Origin: Chloroflexus sp. Y-396-1
Lineage (GTDB): Bacteria; Chloroflexota; Chloroflexia; Chloroflexales; Chloroflexaceae
Length of the DNA stretch: 64,000 nucleotides
Direction of reading: 5' to 3'
Assembly (NCBI RefSeq): GCF_000516515.1
Contig: NZ_KI911784.1
Span: 3,386,633 to 3,450,632, forward strand
The notes under the pieces are model-generated. The model did no database searches. It was not told the origin of the DNA and was given only the letters and a program-made list of their open reading frames with translations. Positions within the stretch are counted from its first letter, which is position 1. Each line of letters starts with the position of its first letter. The translations under genes were made by a program, and so were the position numbers. Shown in pieces: positions 63,801-64,000 of this stretch.

Positions 63801-64000
63801 GGCCGAGGCGCTGGCATTGATAGCACCACTTGCATCAGGTGCTGGCAACGGACTTCCGGTAGTCCCACCGGCTAACTGCACCAGATAATATTGACCAGGC
63901 TCCAATGAGCCACTCAGCAGCACAATCGGATTGCTACCAAAATTACCTGTTCCGGTAGCACTGGCATACTGAATTGACAATCCGTTCAAACTGACGGTTG
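60846..64000 (-). CDS. ExeM/NucH-like extracellular endonuclease, N-terminus beyond window edge
   Basis: At least 1051 residues are visible; the reading frame is still open at the right edge, so the gene starts outside. The visible part begins inside a lamin-tail domain (SLNGLSIQYASATGTGNFG), then an OB-fold/YhcR-like region (GEEVLIAGVVIGDFEG...VQVRGTVSEFQGQTQIS) and an endonuclease/exonuclease/phosphatase domain with MNLLNYFN, LMELENDGYG, VSVNHFKSKG, IIGDLNSYAKEDP and YRNSDHDPIVVGI, holding the metal and catalytic residues. An OmpL47/Ig-like domain (CASNCYTGSATITLTATDD) and a C-terminal concanavalin-like domain (DTFNRADGRLDRNWSG) follow. It would degrade extracellular DNA. Unlike the other secreted proteins here it ends GGGTLTP, without a FVPLV tail. 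Confidence 0.92.
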   Translation of the reverse strand, partial: TVSLNGLSIQYASATGTGNFGSNPIVLLSGSLEPGQYYLVQLAGGTTGSPLPAPDASGAINASASAGKFALVNSTNGLACNGGSTPCSPAQQALIIDLVGYGNANFFEGAPAPTLSNTTAAFRNGNGCIDTDNNASDFSAGSPNPRNTNSPKSPCSTPPPPPPMMGNCPDIPNSTPIHQIQGTTDTSPCVGEEVLIAGVVIGDFEGPSPNLRGFYVQEEAADQDADPLTSEGIFIFNGNNNNVSLGNLVQVRGTVSEFQGQTQISAVQITVIGNDTVDPTDVVMPFPSADYLERFEGMLVRFPMKLVVTEHFQLGRFGQVVMSAEDRLYQPTSLYPPGPLAQALQAANDLNRIIVDDNLQNQNPDPILFGRGGNPLSATNTLRGGDSVTGLIGVMTYTWSGNAASGNAYRVRPVGDLSDLHPGGGVPNFVAENPRPTASPDVGGNITVVGMNLLNYFNTFSGCTNGLTGGPTNCRGAENATEFARQTAKTVAAIVALNPAVLGLMELENDGYGPTSAIVDLVDRLNNATAPGTYAFIDVDAATGQIDALGNDAIKVGIIYQPALVTPIGQTAALNSSTFITGGDSAPRNRAALAQAFAINATGARFVVSVNHFKSKGSPCDIPDAGDGQGNCNIVRVNAANALAAWLATDPTGVNDPDVLIIGDLNSYAKEDPIRALETQGYENLIERFVGANAYSYVFNGQWGYLDYALATASLSAQVTGVAEWHINADEPPVLDYNTNFKSPGQISGLYAPDFYRNSDHDPIVVGIDLDGTPPATTATITGTTNPLCASNCYTGSATITLTATDDRSATVEIAYRVNGGTFQPYSEPLTLSGEGTYTVDFFARDSAGNVEPIQTVTVKVSPFPATSPLDTFNRADGRLDRNWSGATQSDQYRIVNNAVTVEKGGLTWWRPTIFGPDQEAFMRLTAINPSGQHHTLALKVKGNRGQNGAILVSYDAVSQQVVVEALVPGRGFLTAGTFPAVLQPGDTLGAWAKADGTVEVFVRCESIGAADTRPVAGNRYVNTGGRIGVWFHNTAGAAFDDFGGGTLTP

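Overview
The window looks like chromosome of a filamentous anoxygenic phototroph of the Chloroflexus group (phylum Chloroflexota). This is an inference from the protein types present (stand-alone DUF951, an NfeD/slipin pair, a Na+-pumping acyl-CoA decarboxylase cluster, many SH3/beta-helix/TolB-like secreted proteins), from the moderate GC content and from the style of the intergenic palindromes. No rRNA, tRNA or photosynthesis gene is present to fix the genus. Both window edges cut genes: a decarboxylase beta subunit at the left and an ExeM-type nuclease at the right.

Layout. 0-2.7 kb (minus): a four-gene mmdA-D-C-B-like operon for a Na+-translocating methylmalonyl-CoA decarboxylase type complex. 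3.2-7.1 kb: zinc alcohol dehydrogenase, a secreted TolB-like propeller protein and a small Rieske protein. 7.3-18 kb (plus): hybrid histidine kinase and receiver-GGDEF diguanylate cyclase, then lepA, a PrsA-like foldase lipoprotein, mazG and a DUF951 gene, then NfeD and slipin. 18-24 kb (minus): EamA transporter, the primary sigma factor with a long leader, an exonuclease-WYL fusion overlapping an SH3 membrane protein gene, and ferritin. 24-32.5 kb: topA, a nicotinamidase-like hydrolase, phoU and metH. 33-39 kb (plus): a secreted beta-helix protein, a probable MITE, a winged-helix regulator with two CPBP membrane proteases, and an FAD oxidoreductase. 39-49 kb (minus): serine hydrolase lipoprotein, lipoate-ligase-like protein, winged-helix protein and GT39-like glycosyltransferase with overlapping ends, a ParB-like protein, a phosphoesterase and a histidine kinase, followed by a divergent glutathione peroxidase.

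50.7-60.6 kb has visibly higher GC and a different codon style (many GCG, CGC, GGC). It holds a very large SARP/AfsR-type ATPase-TPR regulator, a 1279-residue secreted LamG-metzincin protein, a two-repeat CRISPR-like relic, and two membrane protein genes. It is preceded by a tandem array of eleven 36-bp GC-rich palindromic units. It may be an acquired block, perhaps from a Roseiflexus-like relative (inference).

The most interesting non-coding signals are: (i) a dispersed intergenic repeat in three copies (about 22.9, 44.8 and 49.7-50.6 kb), one of which contains the 36-bp array; (ii) a roughly 193-bp inverted-repeat element flanked by a 9-bp direct repeat at 34.84-35.05 kb; (iii) the two-repeat CRISPR-like relic at 58.7 kb; (iv) a family of perfect hairpins with similar GGGGC/GCCCC feet but different cores at gene ends; (v) a shared C-terminal tail (about KxFVPLVxR) on three otherwise unrelated secreted proteins, which could be a sorting signal.
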